A DNA stretch of 64,000 nucleotides from Microvirga sp. (GCA_029266525.1 JAQSWQ010000053.1:1-64000), one strand, 5' to 3'; positions 18,596 to 27,340 are shown, numbered from the stretch's first letter. Program-made: numbers and translations. Notes: generated by a model from the sequence alone, not told the origin.

Positions 18596-20248
18596 CTACT
18601 CAGCCGCGACCCTCAGCCGGCTCTCGCGCAGCTCGCCGCTCGCCTCGAGGATCGGGTAGGCGACGGAGGTGATGTGTGCGTTGATGCGCTTCAGGTCGCG
18701 CAGGATGTCGAGATGGAGCGCGCTCGTCTCGATCGAGGCGATGGTGCCTTCGCGCAGGCGCCGCAGATGGCTCTCGGTCGCGCCGCGCTCTGCCAAGCGG
18801 ATGTTGTCCTTCTCGAGGACCAACTGGCGCGCCATCTTGAGGTCGCGCGTGACGAACACCGTCATCGCAAGCCGCATCTGGTCGACGACGCGCGCATGGA
18901 GCTCCTGGATCTCGGTCCAGCCCTCCGGCGAGAAGGCGAGGCGCAGCCGCAGCTTCTTCGCCGCGAGCTCGAGCAGCGATTTGTCGATGATGTCGCCGAT
19001 GTGCTCGAGGTTCGTCGTGAACAGGATCAGGTCGAAGGCCCGCCGGCTGTCTTCCTCGGACAGCGGGTTGCGGGTCAGCCGCGTCAGGTAGAGCTTGATC
19101 TCCTCCTGGAGGCGGTCGACCGGGTCGTCGAGCCGCTTCACGGCCTCGCGGCGCCTCTCGCCCTCCGGCCCGAAGGCGAGGATCGTCTCGCGCAGCATGA
19201 TCTCGACCATGTCGGCGAGCCGCATCACCTCGCGCGTCGCGCTGCCGAGCGCGATGCCGGGGCGGTCGAGGAGGCTCTCGTCGAGATGGGCGAGCGTCGG
19301 TTCGCCGGCGGGCTTCGCTTCGGGGATGAGGCGCTCGAGAAGCCGCGCCGCGAGCCCGGCGAGCGGCAGGAAGACGAGCGCCAGCACGAGATTGAACAGC
19401 GTGTGGAAATTGGCGATCTGGCGCGCCGGATCGCTCTCGATCGCGGCGATGCGGTCGGCGAAGACGGAGAGGAGGAGAAGCGCCACGATCGCCCCGGCGA
19501 GGCGGAAGGCGAAGTTGCCGAACAGCACGCGCGTCGCGGCGGGCGGCCCCTTCAGCGACAGCCCGATCGGGATCAGCCCCGAGCCGACATTGGCCCCGAG
19601 CACGAGCGCCATGCCGAGCACCGGCGGGATCATCGCGACGGAGGTCAGCGAGATGACGAGCAGCACCATCGCGACGCTGGAGTGGAAGAGCCAGGTCAGC
19701 ACGGCGCCGACGATCACCGCCAGGATGGGGTCGTCGCCGAGGCGCTGCAGCACCATTGCCAGCACGGCGCTGCCGCGCAGCTCGGCGCTTGCCGCGACCA
19801 CCATCTGCAGCGACAGGATCATCAGCGCGAGCCCGATGACGATGCGTCCGGCGTTCTGGACGGTGGTGTTCTCGAAGGCCATGAAGGCCGCGACGCCGGC
19901 GATCAGCAGCATCGGGATGAGGCCCGAGAGGTTGAACGAGAGCGCCTGGACGACGAGCGTCGAGCCGACGTCCGCGCCAAGCATCACGGCAAGCGCGGCG
20001 GCGAGCGTGATCAGCCCGCGCTCGGCGAAGGAGACGACGATGAGCCCCGTCGCAGCCGAGCTCTGCACCGCGCTCGCGATGCCGACGCCGGTGAGGAAGG
20101 CGGAGATCGGGTTTGCGGTCGCCTGGCCGAGCGCGCGCCGGAAGCGCTCGCCGAGGGCGCGCAGCACCCCGGTGCGCACCATCCGGGTCGCCCAGAGCAG
20201 CAGGGCGATGCCGCCGAGGAGGTTCAAGAGAACGGTGTGACCGGCCAC
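18596..20248 (-). CDS. Na/Pi cotransporter family protein
   Basis: Membrane protein of 550 residues, with two repeated Na_Pi_cotrans halves (GVGIASAVQSSAATGLIVVS near 55-75 and VLTWLFHSSVAMVLLVIS near 190-208). QSSAAT and HSSVAM are the paired QSS-type motifs. After about nine membrane segments there is a cytoplasmic PhoU-like helical domain (from about 340 to the end). It probably takes up phosphate with sodium. It stands alone between the monooxygenase unit and the iol locus; no Pho box was identified. Confidence 0.9.
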   Translation of the reverse strand: MAGHTVLLNLLGGIALLLWATRMVRTGVLRALGERFRRALGQATANPISAFLTGVGIASAVQSSAATGLIVVSFAERGLITLAAALAVMLGADVGSTLVVQALSFNLSGLIPMLLIAGVAAFMAFENTTVQNAGRIVIGLALMILSLQMVVAASAELRGSAVLAMVLQRLGDDPILAVIVGAVLTWLFHSSVAMVLLVISLTSVAMIPPVLGMALVLGANVGSGLIPIGLSLKGPPAATRVLFGNFAFRLAGAIVALLLLSVFADRIAAIESDPARQIANFHTLFNLVLALVFLPLAGLAARLLERLIPEAKPAGEPTLAHLDESLLDRPGIALGSATREVMRLADMVEIMLRETILAFGPEGERRREAVKRLDDPVDRLQEEIKLYLTRLTRNPLSEEDSRRAFDLILFTTNLEHIGDIIDKSLLELAAKKLRLRLAFSPEGWTEIQELHARVVDQMRLAMTVFVTRDLKMARQLVLEKDNIRLAERGATESHLRRLREGTIASIETSALHLDILRDLKRINAHITSVAYPILEASGELRESRLRVAAE

Positions 20249-20355
20249 GTCGTGGGGACGCCTCGCTTCAAGCCGCGGATCAAGCCGTGAGTGTGCTCCC
20301 GCGGCACCGGCTTCTCAACGGCAAACGGTCTGATTTTGCGGCTTTTTGTGGGTTT

Positions 20356-21240
20356 CTACACAAGGCCCGCTTCCGCGAGGTACCGCCTGAGATTGGCATA
20401 GCCGAGCCTCGCGTAGGTGAGGGGGTCGGCCTTGTCCGGATCCTGCTCGGCCTCGACCACCGCCCAGCCGGAATAGCCGTCGAGCTCGCCGAGCACCGCC
20501 GGAAAATCGACGCAGCCGTCGCCCGGCACCGTGAACACGCCGGCAATCACCGCATCGAGGAAGGACAGGCGTCCGGCGCGGGCGCGCGCCATCACCTCGG
20601 GGCGCACGTCCTTCGCGTGGAAATGGGCAATGCGCGCGCGGTGGCGCCGCGCGAGCGCCACGGCATCGGCGCCGGCGAAGGCGGCATGCCCGGTGTCGAG
20701 GAGGAGGTGCAGCGAAGGCCCGGTCGCTTCCATCAGCGCGTCGATGTCGGCCTCGGACTGCACCACGGTGCCCATGTGGTGATGGTAGGCGACCCGCAGC
20801 CCCTCGGCCGCGACCGCGTCGGCGACGGCGGTCAGCCGGCGCCCGAACTCCGGCCATTGCTCCGGCGCAAGCACCGGGCGTTGGTCGAGCGCTTTCGAGC
20901 GCTCGCCGTGGATGGCGTTCGAGGTCTCGGCGAGGATCACGACCGCGCAGCCCATGCTCTTCAGGAGCTCGAGATGCGGCCGCATGGCCTGCATCTCGTC
21001 GTCGGGCGAGCGCCGCAGCAACTCGGCCGAGTACCAGCCCGAGACGAGGTCGAGCCCGAAGCGGCCGAGCACGTCGCGCAGCGCGCCTGCTTCGCGCGGG
21101 AACTTGTGCCCGAGCTCCATGCCCTCGAAGCCGGCCTCCTTGGCCTCGGCGAGGCAGGTCTCGAGGCTCGTCGCGCCGCCGAGCTCGCGCAGGTCGTCGT
21201 TCGACCAGCCGATCGGATTGGCGCCGATCCTAATCGCCAA
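20356..21240 (-). CDS. iolE: myo-inosose-2 dehydratase
   Basis: TIM-barrel sugar dehydratase of 294 residues that converts 2-keto-myo-inositol to the diketone used by IolD. It has the IolE N-terminus IGANPIGWSNDDLRELGG and the barrel motifs VAYHHHMGTVVQ, HLLLDTGHAAFAG and ARIAHFHAKDVR, which carry the metal ligands. It starts at a TTG inside the end of iolD (11-base overlap), supported by the family N-terminus. Last gene of the minus-strand iol operon. Confidence 0.94.
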   Translation of the reverse strand: MAIRIGANPIGWSNDDLRELGGATSLETCLAEAKEAGFEGMELGHKFPREAGALRDVLGRFGLDLVSGWYSAELLRRSPDDEMQAMRPHLELLKSMGCAVVILAETSNAIHGERSKALDQRPVLAPEQWPEFGRRLTAVADAVAAEGLRVAYHHHMGTVVQSEADIDALMEATGPSLHLLLDTGHAAFAGADAVALARRHRARIAHFHAKDVRPEVMARARAGRLSFLDAVIAGVFTVPGDGCVDFPAVLGELDGYSGWAVVEAEQDPDKADPLTYARLGYANLRRYLAEAGLV

Positions 21241-23071
21241 GGCGCTGCCCTTTCAGCGCGCGCTCGTAATCGGCCCGCGCGCGGCGCACCTCGGCGCGCT
21301 CGGAGACCTCCGGCACCGCCACGTCCCACCAATGCCCGCCGGCGGTGGTCGAGACCCGCGGATCGGTCTCGATGACGATCACGCAGGTGCGCGGCGCGGC
21401 CCGGGCGCGGCGGAGCGCCGCCTCGAGCTCGGCAAGGCTTGCCGCCTTCTCGGCCATGGCGCCGAGGCTTGCGGCATGGGCGACGAAATCGATCGCTAGC
21501 AGCGCCTCGTGCCGGGCGTGCTCGAAGAGGTTGTTGAAGCTCTCGGCGCCGGTCGCGCGCTGCAGTCGGTCGATGCAGCCGAAGCCGCGGTTGTCGAGCA
21601 CCACGACGGTGAGCTTCTTGCCCAGCATCACCGATGTCGCGATCTCCGAGTTCATCATCAGGTAGGAGCCGTCGCCGACCATCACGACGACCTCGCGCTC
21701 GGGCCGCGCCATCTTCACGCCGAGCCCGCCCGCGATCTCGTAGCCCATGCAGGAATAGCCGTATTCGAGGTGGTAGCCGCCCGGCTCCGATGCGTTCCAG
21801 AGCTTGTGCAGCTCGCCCGGCAGCCCGCCCGCGGCGCAGACCACGACATCGCCCGGCTCGGTCGCGCGCTGCACGGCGCCGATCACCTGAGCATCGGAGG
21901 GCAAGGCATTCGCCGGTGCGGTTGCGGCGGCGGCCGCTTCGACCCAGCCCGCCTTCTCGGATGCGGCCCGCTCGCGCCAGCTTTCCGGCGCGCGGCGCCC
22001 CGCAAGCGCGGAGGAGAGGCGTTCGAGCCCGACTTGCGCGTCTGAGACCAGCGGCAGCGCGGCGTGCTTGCCGGCATCGAAGGGCTGCACGTTGAGGCAG
22101 ACGATCCTGCGATCCGGATTCTTGAACAGCGCCCACGATCCGGTCGTGAAATCCTGCAGCCGCGTGCCGACCGCGAGGATCACGTCGGCCTCGGCCGCGA
22201 GCGCGTTCGCAGCGCCGGTGCCGGTCACGCCGATGGCGCCGAGGTTGAGCGGATGATCGTGCGGCAAGGCGCCCTTGCCGGCCTGCGTTTCGGTGACGGG
22301 AATGCCGTGCGCTTCGGCGACCTTGCGCAGCGTCTCCGCCGCCTCGGAATAATGCACGCCGCCGCCGGCGACGATGAGCGGCTTCTTCGCCCGGCCGAGA
22401 AGCGCCGCGGCATCGACGAGCTCCCGCTCGTCCGGCCGAACGCGCCGCAGGCGCCAGACCCGCTCGGCAAAGAAACTCTCCGGATAATCGAACGCCTCCG
22501 CCTGCGTGTCCTGGCACAAGGCGAGCGTCGCCGGCCCGCACTCGGCCGGGTCGGTCAGCACGGCCATGGCGCGGGGGAGGGCGGCGAGGATCTGCTCCGG
22601 CCGCGCGATGCGGTCGAAATAGCGCGAGACCGGTCGGAAGCAGTCGTTCGCCGAGACCGTGCCGTCGGAAAAGACCTCGACCTGCTGCAGCACCGGATCG
22701 GGGCGGCGGTTCGCGAACACGTCGCCGGGCAGGAGCAGCACCGGAAGGCGGTTGACATGCGCGACCGCCGCGGCGGTCACCATGTTGGTGGCGCCCGGCC
22801 CGATCGAGCTCGTGCAGGCCATCATGCGGCGGCGCCGCGAGGCTTTGGCGTAGGCGATCGCCGCATGCGCCATCGCCTGCTCGTTATGGGCGCGATAGGT
22901 CGGCAGCTTATCGCGCATGCTCCACAAGGCTTCGCCGAGCCCAGCGACATTGCCGTGCCCGAAGATCGCCCATATGCCGGCAAACAGCGGCTCGACGCGG
23001 CCATCGCACTCCGTCCGCTGCGCCGCGAGGTAGCGCACCACCGCCTGCGCCATGGTGAGGCGGAGGGTCAT
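21230..23071 (-). CDS. iolD: 3D-(3,5/4)-trihydroxycyclohexane-1,2-dione acylhydrolase
   Basis: Thiamine-diphosphate enzyme of 613 residues that opens the inositol ring to 5-deoxy-glucuronate. The N-terminal Pyr domain has the catalytic-type region LSMRDKLPTYRAHNEQ-like sequence (LWSMRDKLPTYRAHNEQAMA). The middle and PP domains carry GDGSYLMMNSEIATS, the ThDP/Mg motif. I begin at MTLRLTMAQAVVRYLAAQ, the family start. Further upstream sequence in this frame is translated repeat. The ribosome binding region is supplied partly by the GGGGAGAGG arm of that repeat. It overlaps iolE. Confidence 0.94.
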   Translation of the reverse strand: MTLRLTMAQAVVRYLAAQRTECDGRVEPLFAGIWAIFGHGNVAGLGEALWSMRDKLPTYRAHNEQAMAHAAIAYAKASRRRRMMACTSSIGPGATNMVTAAAVAHVNRLPVLLLPGDVFANRRPDPVLQQVEVFSDGTVSANDCFRPVSRYFDRIARPEQILAALPRAMAVLTDPAECGPATLALCQDTQAEAFDYPESFFAERVWRLRRVRPDERELVDAAALLGRAKKPLIVAGGGVHYSEAAETLRKVAEAHGIPVTETQAGKGALPHDHPLNLGAIGVTGTGAANALAAEADVILAVGTRLQDFTTGSWALFKNPDRRIVCLNVQPFDAGKHAALPLVSDAQVGLERLSSALAGRRAPESWRERAASEKAGWVEAAAAATAPANALPSDAQVIGAVQRATEPGDVVVCAAGGLPGELHKLWNASEPGGYHLEYGYSCMGYEIAGGLGVKMARPEREVVVMVGDGSYLMMNSEIATSVMLGKKLTVVVLDNRGFGCIDRLQRATGAESFNNLFEHARHEALLAIDFVAHAASLGAMAEKAASLAELEAALRRARAAPRTCVIVIETDPRVSTTAGGHWWDVAVPEVSERAEVRRARADYERALKGQRLGD

Positions 23072-23081
23072 GGCGCGCGCC

Positions 23082-23663
23082 CTACCTCTCCCCGCTTGCG
23101 GGGAGAGGCCGACTCGCGCCCAAGGCGCGAGCGGGTGAGGGGACGTCGACGTTTGCACTCAGCCGTCGACAGCCCCTCACCCTCGCGTCGCCTGCGGCGC
23201 CGCTCGCCTCGCCCCCGACAAGGGGGGCGAGGCCCTCTCCCCGCAAGCGGGGAGAGGTGCTGCCGCCATGACCAGCCGGAGTTTGCTCGTCCCCACTCTC
23301 GGGGAGGAAATGCCCCGGCTCGAGCACGGCGAAGATGGTATCGAGCACCGAATTCAGATCCTTCATGACGTCGTGATTCCAGAACCTGAGGACGCGGTAG
23401 CCGCACGTGACCAGAAAGGCGTCGCGCACCCGGTCGTGCTCGCTCTCAGCATGCCGGCTTCCGTCGATCTCCACGACGAGCTTGCGCTCGCGGCAGAGGA
23501 AGTCGGCGAAATACGGCCCGATCGGCTCCTGGCGGACGAACTTATGTCCTGCGAGCTGCCGGTTGTTGAGCCGATACCAAAGCCTTCCTTCCGCATCGGT
23601 CTGGGCGCGACGAAGATGCCGCGCTTTCGCGGTCTTAGGTCTGTTCGCGCCGCGCATGATCAA
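23082..23663 (-). CDS. DUF559 domain protein (Vsr-like endonuclease fold)
   Basis: 193 residues. The first ~130 form a DUF559 domain: RRAQTDAEGRLWYRLNNRQL, then IGPYFADFLCRERKLVVEID and GYRVLRFWNHDV. The Asp of ADF and the Glu of VVEID are positioned as in the PD-(D/E)XK-type active site of Vsr relatives. The last ~60 residues are translated palindromic repeat and unlikely to be functional. It lies between iolC and iolD in the operon although it has no known part in inositol use. It ends 10 bases before the iolD start. Confidence 0.8.
   Translation of the reverse strand: MIMRGANRPKTAKARHLRRAQTDAEGRLWYRLNNRQLAGHKFVRQEPIGPYFADFLCRERKLVVEIDGSRHAESEHDRVRDAFLVTCGYRVLRFWNHDVMKDLNSVLDTIFAVLEPGHFLPESGDEQTPAGHGGSTSPRLRGEGLAPLVGGEASGAAGDARVRGCRRLSANVDVPSPARALGASRPLPASGER
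23085..23257. repeat. Paired CCTCTCCCCGC palindromes between iolD and the DUF559 gene
   Basis: Two perfect 24-base palindromes of the form CCTCTCCCCGC-N2-GCGGGGAGAGG stand at each end (23085-23108 and 23234-23257). Between them, GGTGAGGGG and CCCCTCACC blocks face each other. The element encodes the last ~60 residues of the DUF559 gene and ends 13 bases before the iolD start. Confidence 0.88.
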
Positions 23664-23684
23664 TCTCGAACGGCAGGTGCTTTA

Positions 23685-23847
23685 CCTCTCCCCGCGTGCG
23701 GGGAGAGGGCCTCGCAGCCCTCGTCGGCTGCGAGGCGAGCCCGAAGGGCGAAGGTGAGGGGGTGTCGACGTGATGGCTCGACCGTCGACAGCCCCTCACC
23801 CGCTCGGCCTCCGGCCGAGTCGGCCTCTCCCCGCCAGCGGGGAGAGG
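23685..23847. repeat. Paired CCTCTCCCCGC palindromes between DUF559 gene and iolC
   Basis: Same build as the element 400 bases to the left: near-perfect 24-base palindromes at both ends, with GTGAGGGGGTGTCGACG and its inverse CGTCGACAGCCCCTCAC inside. It fills the gap between the DUF559 gene and the end of iolC, so this nuclease gene is bracketed by two copies. Confidence 0.88.
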
Positions 23848-23861
23848 TGTTCCCCAGCGTC

Positions 23862-26126
23862 TCATGCAGCCCTCTTCGCATCTGCCGCCGCCCGATCCCA
23901 CGCCTGGCACAATCTCCCGAACCGCGCCGCCATCTCGGCGACAGCCTCCTCATCCGGGATCGATCCGGCAAGCCATTTCTCCGCCGCCTCGGCGAAGATG
24001 GTGCGCCCGATCGCGAAGCCTTTCGCGACCGGGCTTTGCGCCGCGAGCGCGAAGGCCGCGACGAGTTGCGATTCAGGAGCTTCGAGGCCGAGGAGCACCA
24101 CGCCGCGGCAATAGGGATCGCCTGCCTCGATCGCGCTCTCGACCGCGCGCCAACCGTCGGCGCTCGTCTGCGGCTCGAGCTTCCACCAGTCCGGCTTCAG
24201 TCCGAGGCCGTAGAGCCGCGCCAGCACATCGGCCGTGGTGCGGTCGGTCGTTGGACCGTGCTTCGAGGAGATGATCTCGAGCATGAGCTCGCGCCCGGCC
24301 GTGCGGCAGGCGTCGTGAACAGCGCGCAGCGCCGCCTCCTGCCGCTCCTTGAGCTCCGCCGGATCCTCCGGATGGTAGAAGCACAGGCACTTGACGGTGT
24401 GGGTCACCGGCCATTCGGCGAGATGCGAGCCGAGGTCCGGCGTCTCGAAGGCGAGCGGGCGCGAGCCGGGCTTCTCGACCGGCCGTGCGATCCACAACCC
24501 GTGCTCGGCCGCCTCGAACAGCGCTTCGCGGCCATGGCCGCCGTCGAGGAGAAGGCCGAAACCTCTCCCGGAGGGAGAGGTCGAGTCGCGCCGGAAGGCG
24601 CGAACCGGGTGAGGGGTTGCGCCCTCTGTGAATAGGCCTGAACCCCTCACCCGGACGGCTTTCGCCGTCTCGACCCTCGGGTCGGAGCCCGAGGGCAGGC
24701 TCTCTCCCTCCGGGAGAGGTGACTCGCGTGCCGCCACCTGCGTCACCGCCCGGGCCGCGAGCCGCTTGAACGCCGCGATCCTCTCCGGCGGCGCGCCGAG
24801 CCGGTCCGCCATCGTCTCGAGCTGCCAACGGTGGTCGATGGCGAGCGCCTTCAGGGTCGCGGGCGCCGGCCGGCGCGTCGTCGCCCAATGGATGTGGCCG
24901 AGCGCCGGATCGAGCCGCAGGCGCGGCGTCGCGCTGCCATGCGCCAAGAAATGCTGCAGCTCGTCCCAGGTCGGATACTCGGGCGAGCACAGGAGCCGAG
25001 AGACCGCAAATGCGCCGCAGGCATTGGCGTAGGCGCAGGCATTTTCCAGCGGCTCGTCGCGCAGCCAGCCGCGCAGGAAGCCGGCCATGAAAGCGTCGCC
25101 GGCGCCGAGCACGTTGTAGACCTCGACCGGGAAGCCCGGCCCCTTGACGCCGTCCTCGAGCGAGGCCGGGATCGCTCCCGGGAACACGACGCAGCCCATC
25201 GGCCCGCGCTTGCAGACGAGCGTCGCCGCGGTGAGCGCGCGCATCGCGTGCAGCGCTTCGAGCGTGTCCTGACAGCCGCCGAGGATGTGCAGCTCCTCCT
25301 CGGTGCCGACGATAAGGTCGCAGTGCGGCGCGATGGTCTGGAGATGGGCCGTGACCGTGTCCGAGCGGATGTAGCGCTCCTCGCCGGCGCCGTGGCCGGC
25401 AAGCCCCCAGAGGTTCGGGCGATAGTCGATGTCGAAAGCGACGAGGCGTCCCGCGGCCTTCGCGGCGCGGATCGCCTTCCGGTTCATGGCGTCGGTCGAG
25501 GCGGTCGAGAAATGCGTGCCGGAGAGGCAGACGGCTTTCGCCGAGGCGATGTAGCTCTCGTCGATGTCGTCCTCGACGAGCCCCATGTCGGCGCAGTTCT
25601 CGCGATAGAAGATGAGCGGAAAGCGCCTGTCGCCGATCGCCGTATTGGTCGGGCTGCCGCCGACCGACTTCGCGAAGGAGGCCATGTCCTCGAGACGGCC
25701 GCCGATCTGCTGTCCATAGAGATCGACGGAGGAGCGCCCGATCGCGATGACGTCGAGGGTGGGGGTCACCCCACCTCTCCCGAAGGGCGCGAGGTCGAGG
25801 GCGCGGCGGATCTCCGTCAGCACCCATCCGAGGCGCTCGCGCACCTCGTCGTTGGTGAAGCGAATCTCCAGGAACCCATTCGCCTCGATCGCACGACGGC
25901 GCTCCGCGTCTGCGATCGGCCGAGCGGCATGCTGTGCCCCATCCACTTCGACCGTCAGGCGCGCTTCCCAGCAGCAGAAATCGACAACGAAACCGGCGAT
26001 CGGGGTCTGACGTCTGAATTTCCATCCGTCGAGCCGGCGGTCGCGCAACTCCCGCCAAAGGGTCTCTTCCGGGCCCGGCGCTTCGGCACGCAGGCGGCGG
26101 GCGAGACGGGTCTTCCGAAGGGCCAT
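23862..26126 (-). CDS. iolC: DUF559-IolC-DUF2090 fusion: 5-dehydro-2-deoxygluconokinase / phosphogluconate aldolase
   Basis: Continuous frame of 754 residues. Residues 1-~108 are a second DUF559 nuclease-like domain (GFVVDFCCWEARLTVEVDG). From about 120 comes a PfkB-family kinase (DVIAIGRSSVDLYGQQIGG, then NVLGAGDAFMAGFLRG with the catalytic Asp), which is IolC. From ~530 comes DUF2090, the IolJ-like aldolase part of the bifunctional enzyme. About 55 residues of repeat-encoded sequence sit in frame between kinase and aldolase. Normal IolC starts near the DVIAIG strand. A GTG at 25769 with a GGGAGAGG site just upstream would give a normal 635-residue enzyme, so the DUF559 part may be a read-through neighbour and not a working fusion. 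Confidence 0.85.
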   Translation of the reverse strand: MALRKTRLARRLRAEAPGPEETLWRELRDRRLDGWKFRRQTPIAGFVVDFCCWEARLTVEVDGAQHAARPIADAERRRAIEANGFLEIRFTNDEVRERLGWVLTEIRRALDLAPFGRGGVTPTLDVIAIGRSSVDLYGQQIGGRLEDMASFAKSVGGSPTNTAIGDRRFPLIFYRENCADMGLVEDDIDESYIASAKAVCLSGTHFSTASTDAMNRKAIRAAKAAGRLVAFDIDYRPNLWGLAGHGAGEERYIRSDTVTAHLQTIAPHCDLIVGTEEELHILGGCQDTLEALHAMRALTAATLVCKRGPMGCVVFPGAIPASLEDGVKGPGFPVEVYNVLGAGDAFMAGFLRGWLRDEPLENACAYANACGAFAVSRLLCSPEYPTWDELQHFLAHGSATPRLRLDPALGHIHWATTRRPAPATLKALAIDHRWQLETMADRLGAPPERIAAFKRLAARAVTQVAARESPLPEGESLPSGSDPRVETAKAVRVRGSGLFTEGATPHPVRAFRRDSTSPSGRGFGLLLDGGHGREALFEAAEHGLWIARPVEKPGSRPLAFETPDLGSHLAEWPVTHTVKCLCFYHPEDPAELKERQEAALRAVHDACRTAGRELMLEIISSKHGPTTDRTTADVLARLYGLGLKPDWWKLEPQTSADGWRAVESAIEAGDPYCRGVVLLGLEAPESQLVAAFALAAQSPVAKGFAIGRTIFAEAAEKWLAGSIPDEEAVAEMAARFGRLCQAWDRAAADAKRAA
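24562..24719. repeat. Palindromic repeat inserted in frame in iolC
   Basis: End palindromes CCTCTCCCGGAGGGAGAGG and CTCTCCCTCCGGGAGAGG, with GGGTGAGGGG and CCCCTCACCC facing each other inside. Read on the minus strand it stays open and links the kinase and DUF2090 domains, a position where extra length is likely to be tolerated. Confidence 0.85.
25767..25800 (-). promoter_or_regulatory. Candidate internal start of iolC with repeat-derived ribosome binding site
   Basis: On the minus strand the sequence reads CTTCGGGAGAGGTGGGGTGACC. GGGAG lies seven bases before a GTG that begins TPTLDVIAIG, the natural IolC N-terminus. The GGGAGAGG block is one arm of the dispersed palindrome, so the repeat appears to serve as Shine-Dalgarno sequence. 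Confidence 0.6.
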
Positions 26127-26176
26127 TGAAGAAAGGATAACGTGGTGCTTCAGAGGAGCAATATCCCTGCGGCGTG

Positions 26177-26308
26177 CCCCTCACCCGGACGGCTTCCGCC
26201 GTCTCGACCTCTCCCTTCGGGAGAGGTCGGGTGCGCGCCCTCGCCATCGCGCTCCCGACCCCGCCTGACGGCGGGGCCACCCTCCCCCGCGAGGGGGGAG
26301 GGAGAGGC
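26177..26308. repeat. Palindromic repeat upstream of iolC/DUF559
   Basis: Contains CCCCTCACCCGGACGGC, the palindrome CCTCTCCCTTCGGGAGAGG and a terminal CCCTCCCCCGCGAGGGGGGAGGG palindrome. It fills the gap between the SDR gene and the DUF559-iolC frame. Confidence 0.85.
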
Positions 26309-26318
26309 GCGCACCATC

Positions 26319-27143
26319 TCACCTCTTCACCATCGCCGGATGGGGCGCGGTTTCGTAGCAGCCGGCGACCGACTGGTCGAAATCGATCAGCGCCCCCGTC
26401 ATCAGTCCCGACTCGGCGCTGACCAGGTAGGCGCAGGCGCGGGCAACATCGGCCGGCTCGATCAGGCGGCCGAAGGGCTGCTCGGCGGCGGCTTTCTCCA
26501 GCCAGCCATCCTCGGCCCCGTGCTCGCGGCGCATGATCGCGTCCTCGCCGGGCGTGTTCATCCAGCCGAGGTTGAGGGCGTTCACGCGGATGCGCCACGG
26601 CATCAGGCTGAACGCGACGTTCTTGGTGAGCGTCGCGAGCGCGCCCTTCGACATGCTGTAGGCGGTGAGGAAAGGCTGGCCGCCATGGGCCGACATCGAC
26701 AAGATGTTGACCATCGCGCCCTCGATGCGCTCGCGGCGCATGATCCTCGCGGCCTCCTGCATGAGGACGAAGGGCGCGCGCACGTTCACCGCCACCATGC
26801 GGTCGAAGAGCTCGGGACTGGTGTCGAACACCGTGCCGCGGTCGGTGATGCCGGCCGCGTTGACGAGCGCGTCGACGCGGCCGAACACGCGGTCCGCGGC
26901 GGCCATGACGCCGCGGGTTTCGTCGACGCTGTGAAGGTCGGCGCGGACGAACTCGGTGCGGCAGCCTTGGCGCGAGAGGTCGGCTGCGACCCCGCGGCCC
27001 TTCTCAACCTGCCGTCCGCAGATCACGAGCCCCGCCGCTCCGCGTTCGGCGAAGAGCCGCGCGACCGCCTCGCCCAAGCCTTGCGTCCCACCGGTCACGA
27101 CCGCTACCTTGCCGCCGAGCTGCCGGGTGCTCATATCGTTCAT
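26319..27143 (-). CDS. Short-chain dehydrogenase/reductase in the iol operon
   Basis: NAD(P)-dependent SDR of 274 residues. The cofactor motif is VTGGTQGLGEAVA (TGxxxGxG, about 15-27), NAAG follows as NAAGITDRG, and the catalytic S-Y-K set is SMSAHGG with YSMSKGA. It starts at MNDMSTRQL; upstream bases in the frame run into the promoter. It is the first gene of the minus-strand iol operon, divergent from iolG, with a candidate IolR box 37 bases upstream. It may oxidise an inositol isomer or rare sugar; the substrate is not known. Confidence 0.87.
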   Translation of the reverse strand: MNDMSTRQLGGKVAVVTGGTQGLGEAVARLFAERGAAGLVICGRQVEKGRGVAADLSRQGCRTEFVRADLHSVDETRGVMAAADRVFGRVDALVNAAGITDRGTVFDTSPELFDRMVAVNVRAPFVLMQEAARIMRRERIEGAMVNILSMSAHGGQPFLTAYSMSKGALATLTKNVAFSLMPWRIRVNALNLGWMNTPGEDAIMRREHGAEDGWLEKAAAEQPFGRLIEPADVARACAYLVSAESGLMTGALIDFDQSVAGCYETAPHPAMVKR

Positions 27144-27179
27144 GACAGGTCGGACGGTCCGGGGGCGGAACGCCTCAAT

Positions 27180-27193
27180 GAAATGATAATTCC
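27180..27193. promoter_or_regulatory. Candidate IolR operator between SDR and iolG
   Basis: GAAATGATAATTCC matches the GGAA-N6-TTCC palindrome reported for RpiR-type IolR in Sinorhizobium, with one base off. It is in an AT-rich patch within a GC-rich divergent promoter region, which suits control of both the SDR-iolC-iolD-iolE operon and iolG. Confidence 0.55.
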
Positions 27194-27340
27194 ACCAGCC
27201 GGTCAACCTGGATCAAACGTTCTTGTCCCGGCCGGCGGCGTGCCGGGGGCGGCTCGGGAAGGGGCCCGGCTCCGGCCCGGCGAGCGGCCCGGCAACCGGC
27301 CCGGCATGGGCGCGGCTCGGCGGCCGGGAGCGGCACGGGC

